A DNA stretch of 64,000 bases from Candidatus Rifleibacteriota bacterium (GTDB taxonomy: Bacteria > Muiribacteriota > Ozemobacteria > Ozemobacterales > Ozemobacteraceae). Under the pieces are notes generated by a model. It searched no databases. It was not told where the DNA came from and saw only the letters and a list, made by a program, of their open reading frames with translations. The position numbers were made by a program, and so were the translations under genes. Location of the stretch: the NCBI GenBank assembly GCA_015233565.1, contig JADFXM010000009.1:1-64000 (forward strand), given 5' to 3'. Of the stretch, positions 54,398 to 64,000 are shown one piece after another (position 1 is the stretch's first letter; each line of letters opens with the position of its first letter).

Positions 54398-56926
54398 TCA
54401 ATTCGAGCCAATTTTCAAAAAATCAGCAAACTTTTTTAATGCGCAAAGAGCAGCCTTATAATCAAACCTTCCGAGAGCAAATTCAATTGGTTCAATCCAT
54501 CCCTCCGATTCAGTATTTTCAAATATTTCTTTGACCTTCTTAAAATGTTTTTTTGCGGAAAAACTGTTTTCTTGCAATGCAATTGTCAATGTCGAAAATA
54601 AATCGGAAAGAGCGGCCGTCCCTATTGTTATTTTCTTCGCGTCAAAAGGTTTAGAGGGTTTGGTTCGAGAAGCGGCTTTAGGATCATCAAGTTTGTCAAT
54701 GGCGGAGATAACATCTGAAAAACGTTCCTCCAATTTTGAAAGTAGGGGTTTATAGTCTAAACTATCGGAATCATTCAAATTTTTCTCAAATTCCTTTAGG
54801 GTCTCAAAGAGCAAATTAGCTGAAATATTTCCTGATGCCCCTTTCAAAGTATGTACAATATTTCGGGCATTCCAAAAGTCCTTCATTTCAATAGAATTTC
54901 GGATGTCCGAAATCACATTTTCAAAATCCTTCCGGAAATCAGTAATAATCTTCAGGAAAAGGGAAGTGTTCCCTCTAATGCGTCTTAATCCTTCTTCAAG
55001 GTTAATGACCTCCCTCAGCGGGGCTAATATTGCTCCATGTGCGGAGCCCGTAGAAAGCATCTCCGATGGAGAACGAGACTTGGAATTCGGACTAGACACT
55101 TCAGTGCTAGGTTTAACCCATCTTTTCAAAACTGAAAATAAAGTTACCGGATTGATTGGTTTGGAGAGATAATCGCTCATGCCAATTCCAAGACACTTTT
55201 CTTTTTCTTCTTTTAAAGCGTGAGCAGATAAGCCAATTATCGGAAGGTCCTTCATTTCAGGTTTGGCTCTGATTAAGCGGGTAGCTTCATAGCCATCCAT
55301 TACAGTCATCTGAATATCCATCAGTACAACATCAAAATCCATTCCTGGACCTTTACACCTGTTAACTGCCTCCAACCCATTTTCGACTACTTCCACATTC
55401 ATTCCAATTTCCTCAAGAAATCCACGAACTACTTCCTGATTGATATGGTTATCTTCCACTACTAAAGCCCTTCTACCCCTAAAATAGTCTTCCTCGTCAC
55501 CAAAACTGATCTGGAAACTTGATTTCGCTTTGCTTGTTATTTCCTCTCCAAAACTAGTCATGATAGTATCAAGAAGTACCGAAGGTTTAATCGGTTTGGT
55601 AAGAACGGCATCGACAATGCAATCATGTATTTGCTCTGAAAACTCTTCCTGTCCATAAGCTGTAACAAGAATAAGCTTTGGAAGTTCAATATCCCGAAAT
55701 TCTTTTTTAATGGTTTTGATCGTTTCAATTCCATTCAGCCCAGGCATGTACCAATCCATCAGTATCAGTTTGTAGGGAGGCTCTTCAGGAAAAAGAAGAG
55801 TCTTCTTTAATTGGGCAATTGCTTCTTCACCGCTGGCAACAGTTGTAACCTTGAAAGAAAACGTCTCCAAAAGGGATTTTAAAATTTCGCGGCAGCTTTG
55901 ATTATCATCGACAACCAAAGCACGCATTCCGAGTAGGTTTTCCGGAAACTTTTCCTGGGGATGAACTTTTTTGCCGGCGCACTTTAGATAAGCAGTAAAA
56001 CCAAATTTGCTTCCTGCCCCTGGATGACTCTCAACAAATACCTCCCCACCCATTTTTTCAACCAGGGCTTTGACTATAGAAAGTCCCAGGCCAGTTCCGC
56101 CATATTTTCGGGTTGTGGAGCTATCAACTTGACTGAATATCTGAAAGAGGTGGGAAAGTTGCTCAGAATTCATTCCTATACCGGTGTCGGAAACGCAAAA
56201 TCGAAGAGTCACTTTTCCGGTTCTTTGGTCTTCCTCAAGTAATTTGATCGAAATTATGATTTCCCCGGAATCCGTAAATTTTACAGCATTATTTGTGAGA
56301 TTGATCAGGATCTGTCCTAGCCGGAGAGGATCTCCTACAAGTTGATTGGGAAGACATGGTTCAAGATCAAACAGAACCTCAAGCTTCTTTTTTCCAATCA
56401 GAGTTCCAAGGAGGTTTGCAACACCATCGAGGACTTCATCAAGGGAAAATTCAATCGATTCAAGCTCCAGTTTTCCAGCTTCGATTTTGGAAAAGTCCAA
56501 AAGATCGTTGATAATAGCCAATAAAGAATTTCCGGAAAACAGGATCTTTTCGAGATAATTTTTCTGCTTTGGGTTGACTTCAGTTTTGAGCGCCAGATAT
56601 GTTAATCCGATGATACCATTCATTGGAGTTCGGATTTCGTGGCTAATGGTCGCCAAAAATTGGCTTTTGGTGCGATTAGCTATCTCAGCGGCCTCTTTTC
56701 CGATACGAAGCTCCGCTTCGGAAAGTGCCAATTTACGGGCTTCTCGTGATTTCTGCTCGTAGGCCTCAAGCAAATTTTCAAGTTTTCGAGATTGCTCAAG
56801 CCATGCTTCTTCATGAACTTCAAGGTATTCTTCGAGGCAGGTTATGCGGGATTTGAGAGTACTATTCTCAGCAAGCAAATCATTTTCGTTCATTTGAATT
56901 TTTACCGGTTTTCTATGTAATTTCAA
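54398..56926 (-). CDS. Cytoplasmic hybrid histidine kinase HisKA-HATPase-REC-REC-Hpt
   Basis: An 842-residue BarA/EvgS-like phosphorelay kinase without membrane segments. N-terminal coiled coil (about 15-85), HisKA with [13 protein letters not shown] near 92-105, HATPase (about 205-325) with [17 protein letters not shown] and [21 protein letters not shown]1 is at about 335-455 ([18 protein letters not shown]) and REC2 at about 490-605 ([33 protein letters not shown]). An Hpt domain is at about 655-755 ([20 protein letters not shown]), and the tail is helical. All phosphotransfer residues are present. The start may be ATG 56893 instead, but neither start has a good ribosome-binding site. Its N-terminus and Hpt domain are closely matched by the kinase-dead protein at 49425-51782. 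Confidence 0.95.
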   Translation of the reverse strand: MKLHRKPVKIQMNENDLLAENSTLKSRITCLEEYLEVHEEAWLEQSRKLENLLEAYEQKSREARKLALSEAELRIGKEAAEIANRTKSQFLATISHEIRTPMNGIIGLTYLALKTEVNPKQKNYLEKILFSGNSLLAIINDLLDFSKIEAGKLELESIEFSLDEVLDGVANLLGTLIGKKKLEVLFDLEPCLPNQLVGDPLRLGQILINLTNNAVKFTDSGEIIISIKLLEEDQRTGKVTLRFCVSDTGIGMNSEQLSHLFQIFSQVDSSTTRKYGGTGLGLSIVKALVEKMGGEVFVESHPGAGSKFGFTAYLKCAGKKVHPQEKFPENLLGMRALVVDDNQSCREILKSLLETFSFKVTTVASGEEAIAQLKKTLLFPEEPPYKLILMDWYMPGLNGIETIKTIKKEFRDIELPKLILVTAYGQEEFSEQIHDCIVDAVLTKPIKPSVLLDTIMTSFGEEITSKAKSSFQISFGDEEDYFRGRRALVVEDNHINQEVVRGFLEEIGMNVEVVENGLEAVNRCKGPGMDFDVVLMDIQMTVMDGYEATRLIRAKPEMKDLPIIGLSAHALKEEKEKCLGIGMSDYLSKPINPVTLFSVLKRWVKPSTEVSSPNSKSRSPSEMLSTGSAHGAILAPLREVINLEEGLRRIRGNTSLFLKIITDFRKDFENVISDIRNSIEMKDFWNARNIVHTLKGASGNISANLLFETLKEFEKNLNDSDSLDYKPLLSKLEERFSDVISAIDKLDDPKAASRTKPSKPFDAKKITIGTAALSDLFSTLTIALQENSFSAKKHFKKVKEIFENTESEGWIEPIEFALGRFDYKAALCALKKFADFLKIGSN

Positions 56927-57022
56927 GGAAAACAGCTGAATTGCTCAATTTTTCTTTCAGAAGCGAAATTATACAGCAAATTTAATGAATTTCATAGGGA
57001 ATTTTGAAGCAAAATATTTTAA

Positions 57023-57123
57023 ACTATTCGACTATTCGACTATTCGATTTGTGGACAATTCGGGAAAAACGGTTACATCGTGGGGGACAAAAGCAAGCTT
57101 GATTGCAAGCTTGATTGCAAGCT
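57023..57123. repeat. Two short tandem repeats
   Basis: Three perfect copies of ACTATTCG (57023-57046), then about 2.6 copies of GCAAGCTTGATT (57093-57123). Together they occupy part of the 314-bp spacer 56927-57240, which has no gene and no clear terminator. Confidence 0.8.
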
Positions 57124-57240
57124 GGCTTCAACTCCGCTAAATGCCAATCCGACTCTACTTCGAAAAGCGCACCACTAGTGTTTCTACCAGGCACATCTCC
57201 AAGGAACCGGAGCTGTTTTTTAATTCACCCCACTTGAATC

Positions 57241-58734
57241 TCATCCCCTTTGAGTTCCTGCCATAAGTTTTTTCACCAAAGGGGAAATCAAAAACATTAT
57301 AACCGCAACAACCGCAAGTGCAATAGAGCATTTCCAATAGAGGTTAAAGTACACACTTGCAGTATAAGCAACGTCGTCTATTTTTTCTTTTTCGACCGAA
57401 GCCAGACTGGTAAGAAACCCCGAAAAATAACCTCCGAGTGATGTTCCCAGGAACCAGGCACCCATCAAAAAAGACGAATAACGCTTCGGCGCCAAGGTAC
57501 TAACAGCAGAAAGCCCCATGGGTAGTATATTCAGCTCTCCGAGCGTAAGGATTGCGATGGCTAGCACAACCCACCAGGCAGAGGCCTTTTCCCCGGTCCC
57601 TGAGATTCCATGGGCAACCCAGGCAAACAGTGCTGAACTCAAAACCGCAAAACACAAAGCAAAAAACATCTTCATGGGAATCGAGGGGTTCTTTCCTATG
57701 TCTGCCAGCTTCCCCCATAACCAGGTGAACATTCCTGCAAAAAGGATTACCGAAAGAGAATTCGGCACCAGCGAGAAAAAAGACGCCTCAAGCGAAAAGC
57801 CAAACAACACTTTATTAAAATCACGATCAACAAACAATGTCAGGGAATTGTACATTTGTTTAAAAAAAGACTGAAAACAAATTGCCGCAATTATTATAAT
57901 CAAAATCGCAAAAATCGAATTCCGTTCCCTTTTGTCATCGCACGTTAAAGCCAAAATGAATATCCCGATAACAATCAGAATGCTCAGATAACTAATGAAA
58001 ATTTTTGTTTGTCCTGGATTTTGGAATAAATAAACCATCAAAGAACCAAGAGCAATTGTTCCGACGATCAACCAGCCGAAGTTAGGAAAACCAAAGTGCT
58101 TTTCAAAAAGATTTTCACGTTTAAAACCGTCTACATCATTGTTATAATAAGGATAGCCAAGTTGAAACCCAATTAAGCCAAGAAACATTCCTGCCGAGGA
58201 TAAGTAGAAACAATTATGCCAGCCATAAGTTTTTGCAACCCAGGCCATGAGAACCCCGGCCATCAGAGCGCCCACATTGATTCCCATGTAAAAAAGCGTA
58301 TAGCCGCTGTCTCGATGTGTATCGCCATCGGAATAGAGCTTCCCAACCATTACTGAAACCGTGGCCTTCAGATATCCAGTTCCCAGGGCGACACAAGTCA
58401 GCCCGGCAAAAACAGCTACCAAAGCCTCTTTCCAAGCCAGGATAAGATTTCCAAGGAGAATCAATATTCCACCGAGAGTGACCGAGTAGCGAAGCCCCAA
58501 TATCTTGTCAGCAACAAATCCGCCCAAAAGAGGTGACATGAACGTAAAGGCCATGTAAGCTCCCGATACAAGCGCAGCTTCATTATCCGGAAGGCCCAGC
58601 TTGGTGGTCAAGTAAAGTACCAAAACAGCTGATATGCCGTAAAAGCTGAACCGTTCCCACATTTCTGTAGCAAAAAGGAAGAAAAGTCCAGTTGGATATT
58701 TAGCTTTCAAATTGGTCATTTTGAAACGTTTCAC
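57241..58734 (-). CDS. POT/PTR-family proton-coupled oligopeptide transporter
   Basis: A 497-residue membrane protein with about 12-14 helices. It shows the POT signature ATEMWERFSFYGISAVLVLY at about residues 22-41 (the ExxER proton-coupling motif) and a second family motif, MGINVGALMAGVLMAWVAKT (about 148-167). It imports di- and tripeptides with protons. The gene begins with GTG 58734 or the ATG 58719 a few codons later; neither has a strong ribosome-binding site. With the M28 and HExxH peptidases in the window it suggests peptide use. It follows gltX in the same direction after a 46-nt gap. Confidence 0.94.
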   Translation of the reverse strand: MKRFKMTNLKAKYPTGLFFLFATEMWERFSFYGISAVLVLYLTTKLGLPDNEAALVSGAYMAFTFMSPLLGGFVADKILGLRYSVTLGGILILLGNLILAWKEALVAVFAGLTCVALGTGYLKATVSVMVGKLYSDGDTHRDSGYTLFYMGINVGALMAGVLMAWVAKTYGWHNCFYLSSAGMFLGLIGFQLGYPYYNNDVDGFKRENLFEKHFGFPNFGWLIVGTIALGSLMVYLFQNPGQTKIFISYLSILIVIGIFILALTCDDKRERNSIFAILIIIIAAICFQSFFKQMYNSLTLFVDRDFNKVLFGFSLEASFFSLVPNSLSVILFAGMFTWLWGKLADIGKNPSIPMKMFFALCFAVLSSALFAWVAHGISGTGEKASAWWVVLAIAILTLGELNILPMGLSAVSTLAPKRYSSFLMGAWFLGTSLGGYFSGFLTSLASVEKEKIDDVAYTASVYFNLYWKCSIALAVVAVIMFLISPLVKKLMAGTQRG

Positions 58735-58780
58735 ACCAATAAATCTGCTGATTTTGCAAGGAATCTCTTCTGAATTTTTT

Positions 58781-60214
58781 TTATACTGCCAGCCTAGTCA
58801 CTACTTCATCTTTGCCGATTAGTTCTAAGAGTCCAACTAGGTCTGGGCCGTGGCAGGTGCCGGTAAGCTTCACTCTCAATGGCATGTACAAGTTCTTTCC
58901 CTTCACACCGGTTGCTTTTCCGGCAGCTTTTATCGCTGCGTTAAAGCCATCGCGGGTCCACTCAGCGGCGGAGAATTGTTTCACCAATTCGGCAAGGTAA
59001 GGACCAATTTCAGGAGGAAGAAGAGTTTGTCTGGCTTCTTCATCGAGAGGTTCAGAGGTTCCTGCGAAAATGACTTTCGCTTCATTAATTGAATCGTTCA
59101 ATGTTCCCAAATGGGAATGTATGAGAACTGTAAACTTCTTGATGAATGAAAGATCCTTCACTCGCGCTTCAGTCGGAAAAGCGCTTTCCAGCTTTTTCTG
59201 GAGCAGCTTTTCGAGCTCCTCAATAGGCAACGCCCTGATGTAGTTTCCGTTCATCCAGCGAAGCTTGGTTTGGTCAAAAACAGCTGGAGAGCTGGTTATT
59301 CGTTCGAGAGAAAACGACTTTGCCAACTCTGTAATTGTGTAAACTTCCCTGTCATTTCCTTCATTCCATCCTAAAAGAGCAAGATAATTAATCATTGCAT
59401 CAGGAAGATAGCCATCTTCAGCGTATTGTCCAACCGAAGTTGCACCGTGTCTCTTGGAAAGTTTGGTTTTATCGGCACCAAGAATCAAAGAGACGTGTGC
59501 GAAAATTGGGAAAGGCTTACCAAGGGCCTCATAAAGGATCATTTGCCGATGGGTATTCGGGAGGTGTTCCTCCGCTCTGATTACATGGGTTATCTCCATA
59601 TCAGCGTCATCGACCACAACGCAGAAGTTATACACCGGCATACCGTTTGATCTCAGGATGATGAAATCTCCCAGAGTTTCAGCCTTGAATTCAACATTTC
59701 CACGTATAACATCATTCAAAACGTAATCTTTTTGGGGAACCTTTACGCGCACCACTTTGGGGACATTCGCTGCGATCTTTTGCTGAATTTCAGCAGCGGA
59801 CAGCTTCAAACAGGTTCCGTCATAATGCGGGGATCTGTGGGCTGCTTCTGCTTCCTGGCGTTTTTTTTCGAGGTCTTCTTCCGAACAAAAGCAATAATAA
59901 GCCGCCCCACTTTTCAGAAGAGTTTCAGCCGCTTCATGGTATTTAGAACGTCGCTCTGACTGGCGATACGGGCCGTGCGGACCGCCATTCAAGGGACCTT
60001 CATCGCAATTTAGGCCAAGCCATTGTAAGTCTCTCAATAGTCCCGCTTCAGCTTCGGGAGTGGACCTCTCAAGGTCAGTGTCTTCAACTCGGAGGATGAA
60101 AGTTCCTCCCTGACCACGGGCGAAAAGCCAATTAAATAGGGCTGTTCTGGCCCCGCCAACATGAAGATAGCCGGTTGGAGATGGTGCGAAGCGAACTCTG
60201 ACCTTTGGATTCAT
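58781..60214 (-). CDS. gltX: Glutamyl-tRNA synthetase (class I)
   Basis: Charges tRNA-Glu (and possibly tRNA-Gln) with glutamate. 477 residues from ATG 60214, preferred over 60277 because it gives the typical start MNPKVRVRFAPSPTGYLHVG. The HIGH-type motif is HVGG near residue 15 and the KMSKS-type motif is KLSKRHGA near 243. The anticodon-binding region follows (about 320-477). The start codon comes 2 nt after the stop of the CBS-HutP gene, with GGGAGG within that gene's last codons, so the two are translated together. No gatCAB genes are visible in the window. Confidence 0.97.
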   Translation of the reverse strand: MNPKVRVRFAPSPTGYLHVGGARTALFNWLFARGQGGTFILRVEDTDLERSTPEAEAGLLRDLQWLGLNCDEGPLNGGPHGPYRQSERRSKYHEAAETLLKSGAAYYCFCSEEDLEKKRQEAEAAHRSPHYDGTCLKLSAAEIQQKIAANVPKVVRVKVPQKDYVLNDVIRGNVEFKAETLGDFIILRSNGMPVYNFCVVVDDADMEITHVIRAEEHLPNTHRQMILYEALGKPFPIFAHVSLILGADKTKLSKRHGATSVGQYAEDGYLPDAMINYLALLGWNEGNDREVYTITELAKSFSLERITSSPAVFDQTKLRWMNGNYIRALPIEELEKLLQKKLESAFPTEARVKDLSFIKKFTVLIHSHLGTLNDSINEAKVIFAGTSEPLDEEARQTLLPPEIGPYLAELVKQFSAAEWTRDGFNAAIKAAGKATGVKGKNLYMPLRVKLTGTCHGPDLVGLLELIGKDEVVTRLAV

Positions 60215-60216
60215 GG

Positions 60217-60996
60217 TTATATTATATTTCCTCCCATTACAATCTGCTCGTTTCCGTTTGCCAATGCGTGCCCACAACGGCCAAAGGCCGCCACAGCAAT
60301 ACGCCCTTCACCTCTGACGATGGCAACTTTGAACCCGCCACCCAAGCCAGGATTGATGATGTTAAGCTGGCTGTAAATGTCTCTAACGGCGTTACTGACC
60401 GAAAACTTTTCGCGGGGGTCTTCTCTTATCACTGAACGCGCAATCGCAGCTACAATAGTTGCTTCGCGAAGTTTTATAGGAAGCTTTTCAGCAGTGGCTC
60501 CGACCTGGGTGATAGCAGCCCGAAAACCTGCGTTAGTAACCTTCTGAAGCCAATATTCTTCCTGCTCAGGGTCTTTGGTCATTGCCAGGAAAACAACAGC
60601 GCTCTCAGGAGTCAGCTTCTGCGTAGAATGGTCTTCAACCAAATCCTTCACAATGTCTTTGTAAGCAACCACGCCAACAACATTGTCGTTGTTATCAACC
60701 ACCGGCAACGCCTCAAGTTCACTAAGTGAAAGTCTTGATGCCGCTTCCCTGACAGTTTCATTGGCATTGATTTTACTGAAGGATTTGATCATGAAATTCT
60801 TCACCTTCTCATCAATTTCCGTAACTGTTGCAAGTGTTGAAGGGGTTAGAAGCCCAACAAGTTTCTTGTTTTCATCCACAACTAGAACAGCTTCCGGCTG
60901 TCTTAAAATCATAATTTCCTTAAGATTAAAGACTGTTTGATTTTGTTCAACAGTCACCGGATTGGAATCCATAATTTCTTTCACTCTGATTCCCAT
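60217..60996 (-). CDS. CBS-domain pair fused to a HutP-like domain
   Basis: A 259-residue cytoplasmic protein. GGGAGGA stands 6 nt before ATG. Residues 1-125 are two CBS motifs (IMDSNPVTVEQNQTVFNLKE; ALPVVDNNDNVVGVVAYKDI), which usually bind adenine nucleotides. Residues about 128-259 resemble HutP, the RNA-binding antiterminator of histidine-utilisation operons. They share hydrophobic start SAVVFLAM, GFRAAITQVGA, a helix, VAIVRGEGRIAVAAFG and GNEQIVMGGNII, following the HutP order RFAVLRG...WIAVSLYG...EHETFGVGINHI. HutP binds Mg and histidine; one metal-binding His position near the end is Asn here. The fold assignment by motif is fair, but RNA binding is inference. It lies between yacL-like and gltX with 2-15 nt gaps. 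Confidence 0.75.
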   Translation of the reverse strand: MGIRVKEIMDSNPVTVEQNQTVFNLKEIMILRQPEAVLVVDENKKLVGLLTPSTLATVTEIDEKVKNFMIKSFSKINANETVREAASRLSLSELEALPVVDNNDNVVGVVAYKDIVKDLVEDHSTQKLTPESAVVFLAMTKDPEQEEYWLQKVTNAGFRAAITQVGATAEKLPIKLREATIVAAIARSVIREDPREKFSVSNAVRDIYSQLNIINPGLGGGFKVAIVRGEGRIAVAAFGRCGHALANGNEQIVMGGNII

Positions 60997-61011
60997 GGTG
61001 TATCCTCCCTG

Positions 61012-62109
61012 TTACTTTGATTTTTCATTTGATTTTCCTCCAATCCTGGCGAAGATCATTCTACCTGCAGTGGTTTGAAGAATGTTTGAAACTTTGCATT
61101 GGACTTGTTTTCCGATGCTATCACCACCATCTTCAACAACCACCATGGTTCCATCAAGCAAGAATCCAACTCCTTGAATCTGATCTTTACCAGGTTTAAG
61201 AATATTGATTTCAACTTCATCTCCGACTAGTACCGGAGGTTTTAGCACATTTATAAAATCATTTAAATGCCAGACTCTCAGCCCTTGAAGTTCACCAACT
61301 TTTTTCAAATTGAAATCCTGCGTAAGAAGAACTCCCTTTTCCGACTTTGACAACTCGATCAGCTTTGAATCAACTTCTTCAACTTCGGGAAAATCCTTTT
61401 CGGAGATTTCAATTTTTGGGCCAAGCTCTTTTCTTAACCTGTTTAAAGTTAAAAGCGCTTGGCGCCCTTTGGACCGCTTAGAAGGGTCACTTGAGTCAGC
61501 AATCATCTGTAATTCATTCAAAACAAACTGCGGAATAATTATTTTCCCTTCGATCAGGCCTGAACTAATCAAGCCTAGAGCTCTGGCATCAATTATCGCG
61601 CTTGTATCCAATAATTTCGGGGGAACAGATACATTTTTGGAATTATCATCCTCAATTTGTTTGGATTGCCGATATCGTAAAACCACCGACATTCCAAGAT
61701 AAGCCCCAAAAAGATTGAAAAACAGTGGAATTACAAGATTAAGCAAGGGAATTAGAGAATGAAAATATTTGTTATCAAAACGCATATCCCCTAATCCCTT
61801 GTAGAGGAAAAAATATACGTGAATAAAAAGCAAATTGGCCGCTACAAGCCCGAGGATGACCCCCAGGGCTCCCCAGCCAAGCTCAGATGAATTGATCGTT
61901 TCAAATTTTGATTCAATCCAAGTTTGAAGTTCCCGACCCAGCATTGAAAGAAACAGATAACCCATACAGCCGAGAAGAGCAGCCAGCTTAATTTCCGGAT
62001 AATCGGTATCTAGGAGATTATCATACTGAGAAATGATGCCGTATCCGAGAGTTACACCGACAACCGTCCCGGTTATTACTAGAAGGAATCTAATTAATTG
62101 AAATAACAT
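61012..62109 (-). CDS. YacL-like membrane protein with PIN and TRAM domains
   Basis: A 365-residue protein. About four N-terminal helices (residues 4-145) are followed by a PIN nuclease-fold domain (about 165-295: LLDTSAIIDARALGLISSGL, PQFVLNELQMIADSSD, LLTQDFNLKKV) and a TRAM domain (about 298-360: VGDEVEINILKPGKDQIQGV). The acidic residues of the PIN active site (Asp168, Glu near 199, Asp near 273) appear to be present. The architecture is that of Bacillus YacL, whose gene lies near gltX there too. Substrate unknown; RNA is likely for a PIN/TRAM pair. First gene of the yacL-CBS/HutP-gltX run. Confidence 0.92.
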   Translation of the reverse strand: MLFQLIRFLLVITGTVVGVTLGYGIISQYDNLLDTDYPEIKLAALLGCMGYLFLSMLGRELQTWIESKFETINSSELGWGALGVILGLVAANLLFIHVYFFLYKGLGDMRFDNKYFHSLIPLLNLVIPLFFNLFGAYLGMSVVLRYRQSKQIEDDNSKNVSVPPKLLDTSAIIDARALGLISSGLIEGKIIIPQFVLNELQMIADSSDPSKRSKGRQALLTLNRLRKELGPKIEISEKDFPEVEEVDSKLIELSKSEKGVLLTQDFNLKKVGELQGLRVWHLNDFINVLKPPVLVGDEVEINILKPGKDQIQGVGFLLDGTMVVVEDGGDSIGKQVQCKVSNILQTTAGRMIFARIGGKSNEKSK

Positions 62110-62359
62110 TTCATAATACCCTAAAGGGGAAGTTCAAGGATATCACGAAATTTTTTTTTGTGCAAACGACAAAAACTTCAAGGAAAGATGCATCAAAACT
62201 GGCTAATTTATCAGTCCTTAAAAAATTTCATTTTTTTTAATCGCGAACTCTCTGGTGTCGGTTTTGTAGGTTGCTAAACAAAACCTAGAACAAAATATTT
62301 CGAATCTCGATAAAAACGGATTTAGAATTTGAGTTTCACAAAGGATTGGCTGGGAAGGA

Positions 62360-64000
62360 TTAATCGAAAAATCTGCACAAAACTCTCGCTAGCCCTTCCG
62401 GATGAATGGTAGCTTCGAGGTATTTCACGATACGTGAACTCCCGTTTATTTCACCGTGATGAACAGGTTCATCCCCGGTTTTCGGGTCGATCAGATTGAA
62501 ATCAGGATTACAAGGAAGGAGCGGGATTCCATCAGCGTCCAGTTTGAAATACCTGGCCAATTCATTGCGGCGGCTAACCAGGCGCTCAACAGCAACTTTC
62601 TGGACAAATGCCGGCCAACCACAATCCATGAAGGCTCGTTCAATATCTTCGCGGGATAATTTTGCTATTCTCAATACCATCCATCGGGCATCAGCCCATG
62701 TGCAAATCTTCCAGGGGCGGGGAACAAAAAGCGGACGCAAATTGAAATTTAAACTGGTTGGCATGGGAAGAACCATTGATCTTTCAACGGAGTTGAGTTC
62801 CCCCCCGCTGACGAGGTTTCCAAGGGCGGTTCCTAGGTCGCTTTGAAACTCAACCAATCGGTCAAATTGCTGGGATTCAGGGTTAAAAAGAAGTCCTACC
62901 CGGCTGTTTTCATCTTTTACATCGCGATTCTTTATCCAACAATTCAAAATCATTGAAGAACGGCCAACCCTATCATCAAGAGCTCCCAATCGCGACATAG
63001 CAGACGCCCCAAGGCGTTTTATGGCAGGGTTGTAAAAGGACAACTGGCACTCTTTGAACTTCACAAAATAAGCACCGACATATTTCGGATCGAGCCCTTC
63101 CGTTTCCGCCATTGCTTCATTCACTATTCCAGAACCAAAGACTTTTCCATTCCCGTCGCAAATATTTTGCCCGGACAACAGATACCGGTAGGCATGGAAC
63201 TTGAAAGTTGATTCCAATAACATTTTCGCCAACTGATCGAAAGTACGAACAGCATTCGGATCTTTGTCACTCGGGGCAGCCAAAACAAGAATTGTCTCAC
63301 CGGGTCCTGAGTAAAACATTTGATCGGCATAAGTCGCGCCAAGATCTATGAAAAGACGTGACAGTGCAACTCCTACATGAACCTCATCTCCCCATTTAAC
63401 CTTCCATTTCATTCCGAAGCGATCTTTTGCAGTTATTTTTGGAGAAGTCGCATCATTTTTAAGCTCATCAAAGAACAAAATCCTTCGTGCATAAGAAAAG
63501 TCAAATCGGGAAAGCTTTCCACCCTGCATTCGTACGAGGTTGGTCATCTCATCTATAAAAGCCTGGAAGTGGTCTCCCGGCTCAATTACTTTCAGGACAT
63601 CACTATTAAACGCTGGCTGCAACCTGGAAATATCGAAGGCGGACATTCCTGCCAACTCTGCTACCGAAACGGGGCCAGATCCATCGGATCGAAATAACTT
63701 TCGTGATTCATATTGCGCCAAACGGTTTCCAATTGGTTGGGAGGGTATGATAACGTTTGGGACTGACAATCCCAGGCTGCCTGCGATTACATGCTCGGCA
63801 ACTTGAAGCTTTGAACCGATTGAGGGATTAGCAACGCCCTTACCAAGGTCGGAAAGCAAGCTATAGTGAACTCGTTGTATCCGAAGAAAATCGCGAGCAA
63901 GTAACAAGTCGCCAGAACCTGCTCCCAGCGAAGTTTGCATTCGCTGGGCTTCCCCGATTGCCCAATTATAGACCGTAAGGTCGGCATCCTGGGTTATTTT
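62360..64000 (-). CDS. Unidentified protein, N-terminus beyond the right edge
   Basis: At least 546 residues; the frame remains open from the ATG at 63940 through to 64000 (KITQDADLTVYNWAIGEAQR), so the true start is outside. The protein is cytoplasmic by composition with no membrane helix. A few segments are distinctive: DEVHVGVALSRLFIDLGATY, SGPGETILVLAAPSDKDPNA and FGSGIVNEAMAETEGLDPKY. The C-terminus contains an RIAKLSREDIERAFMDCGWP helix. I do not recognise a family. Its 3' end is followed by a 250-bp spacer without features. Confidence 0.75.
   Translation of the reverse strand, partial: KITQDADLTVYNWAIGEAQRMQTSLGAGSGDLLLARDFLRIQRVHYSLLSDLGKGVANPSIGSKLQVAEHVIAGSLGLSVPNVIIPSQPIGNRLAQYESRKLFRSDGSGPVSVAELAGMSAFDISRLQPAFNSDVLKVIEPGDHFQAFIDEMTNLVRMQGGKLSRFDFSYARRILFFDELKNDATSPKITAKDRFGMKWKVKWGDEVHVGVALSRLFIDLGATYADQMFYSGPGETILVLAAPSDKDPNAVRTFDQLAKMLLESTFKFHAYRYLLSGQNICDGNGKVFGSGIVNEAMAETEGLDPKYVGAYFVKFKECQLSFYNPAIKRLGASAMSRLGALDDRVGRSSMILNCWIKNRDVKDENSRVGLLFNPESQQFDRLVEFQSDLGTALGNLVSGGELNSVERSMVLPMPTSLNFNLRPLFVPRPWKICTWADARWMVLRIAKLSREDIERAFMDCGWPAFVQKVAVERLVSRRNELARYFKLDADGIPLLPCNPDFNLIDPKTGDEPVHHGEINGSSRIVKYLEATIHPEGLARVLCRFFD

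Noticed and set aside
57023..57123. Possible CRISPR or iteron array
   Set aside because: The repeats are 8 and 12 bp, contiguous and without spacers, and no cas or rep gene is near.
1..64000. tRNA, rRNA and riboswitch genes
   Set aside because: I looked in the spacers for tRNA-like arms, T-box-like leaders before gltX and known riboswitch signatures and found none I could support.

Overview
The window looks like a chromosomal segment of an uncultured Gram-negative-type heterotrophic bacterium: moderately AT-rich, with long spacers, many secreted proteins, class III prepilin-like proteins, paired sensor kinases and a sigma54-type regulator. The mix of prepilin-like operons, giant secreted proteins, hybrid kinases and a membrane pyrophosphatase would fit a lineage such as Candidatus Riflebacteria. 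That placement is a guess from gene content; no rRNA or other decisive marker is present.

Layout. 1-13.8 kb: the 5' end of a gene leaving on the left, a proton-pumping pyrophosphatase with a long Pro/Ala-rich N-terminal extension, two secreted proteins (one a 1316-residue HExxH metallopeptidase), a Uma2-type nuclease, a membrane M28 peptidase and a GH1 beta-glucosidase. 13.8-18.4 kb: a degraded island bounded by two copies of a roughly 140-bp MITE-like element. It holds an L,D-transpeptidase, a frameshifted HI0074/HEPN-type remnant abutting a truncated and frameshifted AAA ATPase, a small ORF with a terminator, and a hicAB module whose antitoxin is cut off by the MITE. 18.4-31.5 kb: a long co-directional run with a BY-kinase-like chain-length protein, a binding-protein-like secreted protein, a sensor kinase, an NtrC-type regulator, a TPR/TerB-like protein, a YbjN-like protein, a secreted TPR protein and a HEAT-repeat membrane protein. 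This reads as an envelope or polysaccharide locus under two-component control.

31.5-38.8 kb: small secreted proteins, a complete glucose-type PTS in two genes (an EIIA-HPr-EI fusion and an EIIC with two EIIB domains) ending at a clear terminator, and a ferredoxin-tailed aldo/keto reductase. 39.2-48.0 kb: a six-gene operon of prepilin-like proteins, two paralogous coiled-coil secreted proteins and a 1439-residue secreted protein, bracketed by a ~100-bp inverted repeat. 48.2-56.9 kb: small secreted proteins and a phosphorelay cluster. It has a complete hybrid kinase (HisKA-HATPase-REC-REC-Hpt), a REC-HisKA-HATPase protein, a GAF-like protein, and a related protein that has lost both its phospho-accepting histidine and its ATPase domain but keeps REC and Hpt. 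57.2-64 kb: a POT-family peptide transporter, gltX, a CBS protein fused to a HutP-like domain, a YacL-type PIN/TRAM membrane protein and a partial unknown gene leaving on the right.

Most unusual: the inverted-repeat-bounded prepilin/giant-protein operon, the kinase-dead REC-Hpt protein beside its intact relative, the CBS-HutP fusion next to gltX, and the chain of decay events in the MITE-bounded toxin-antitoxin island.
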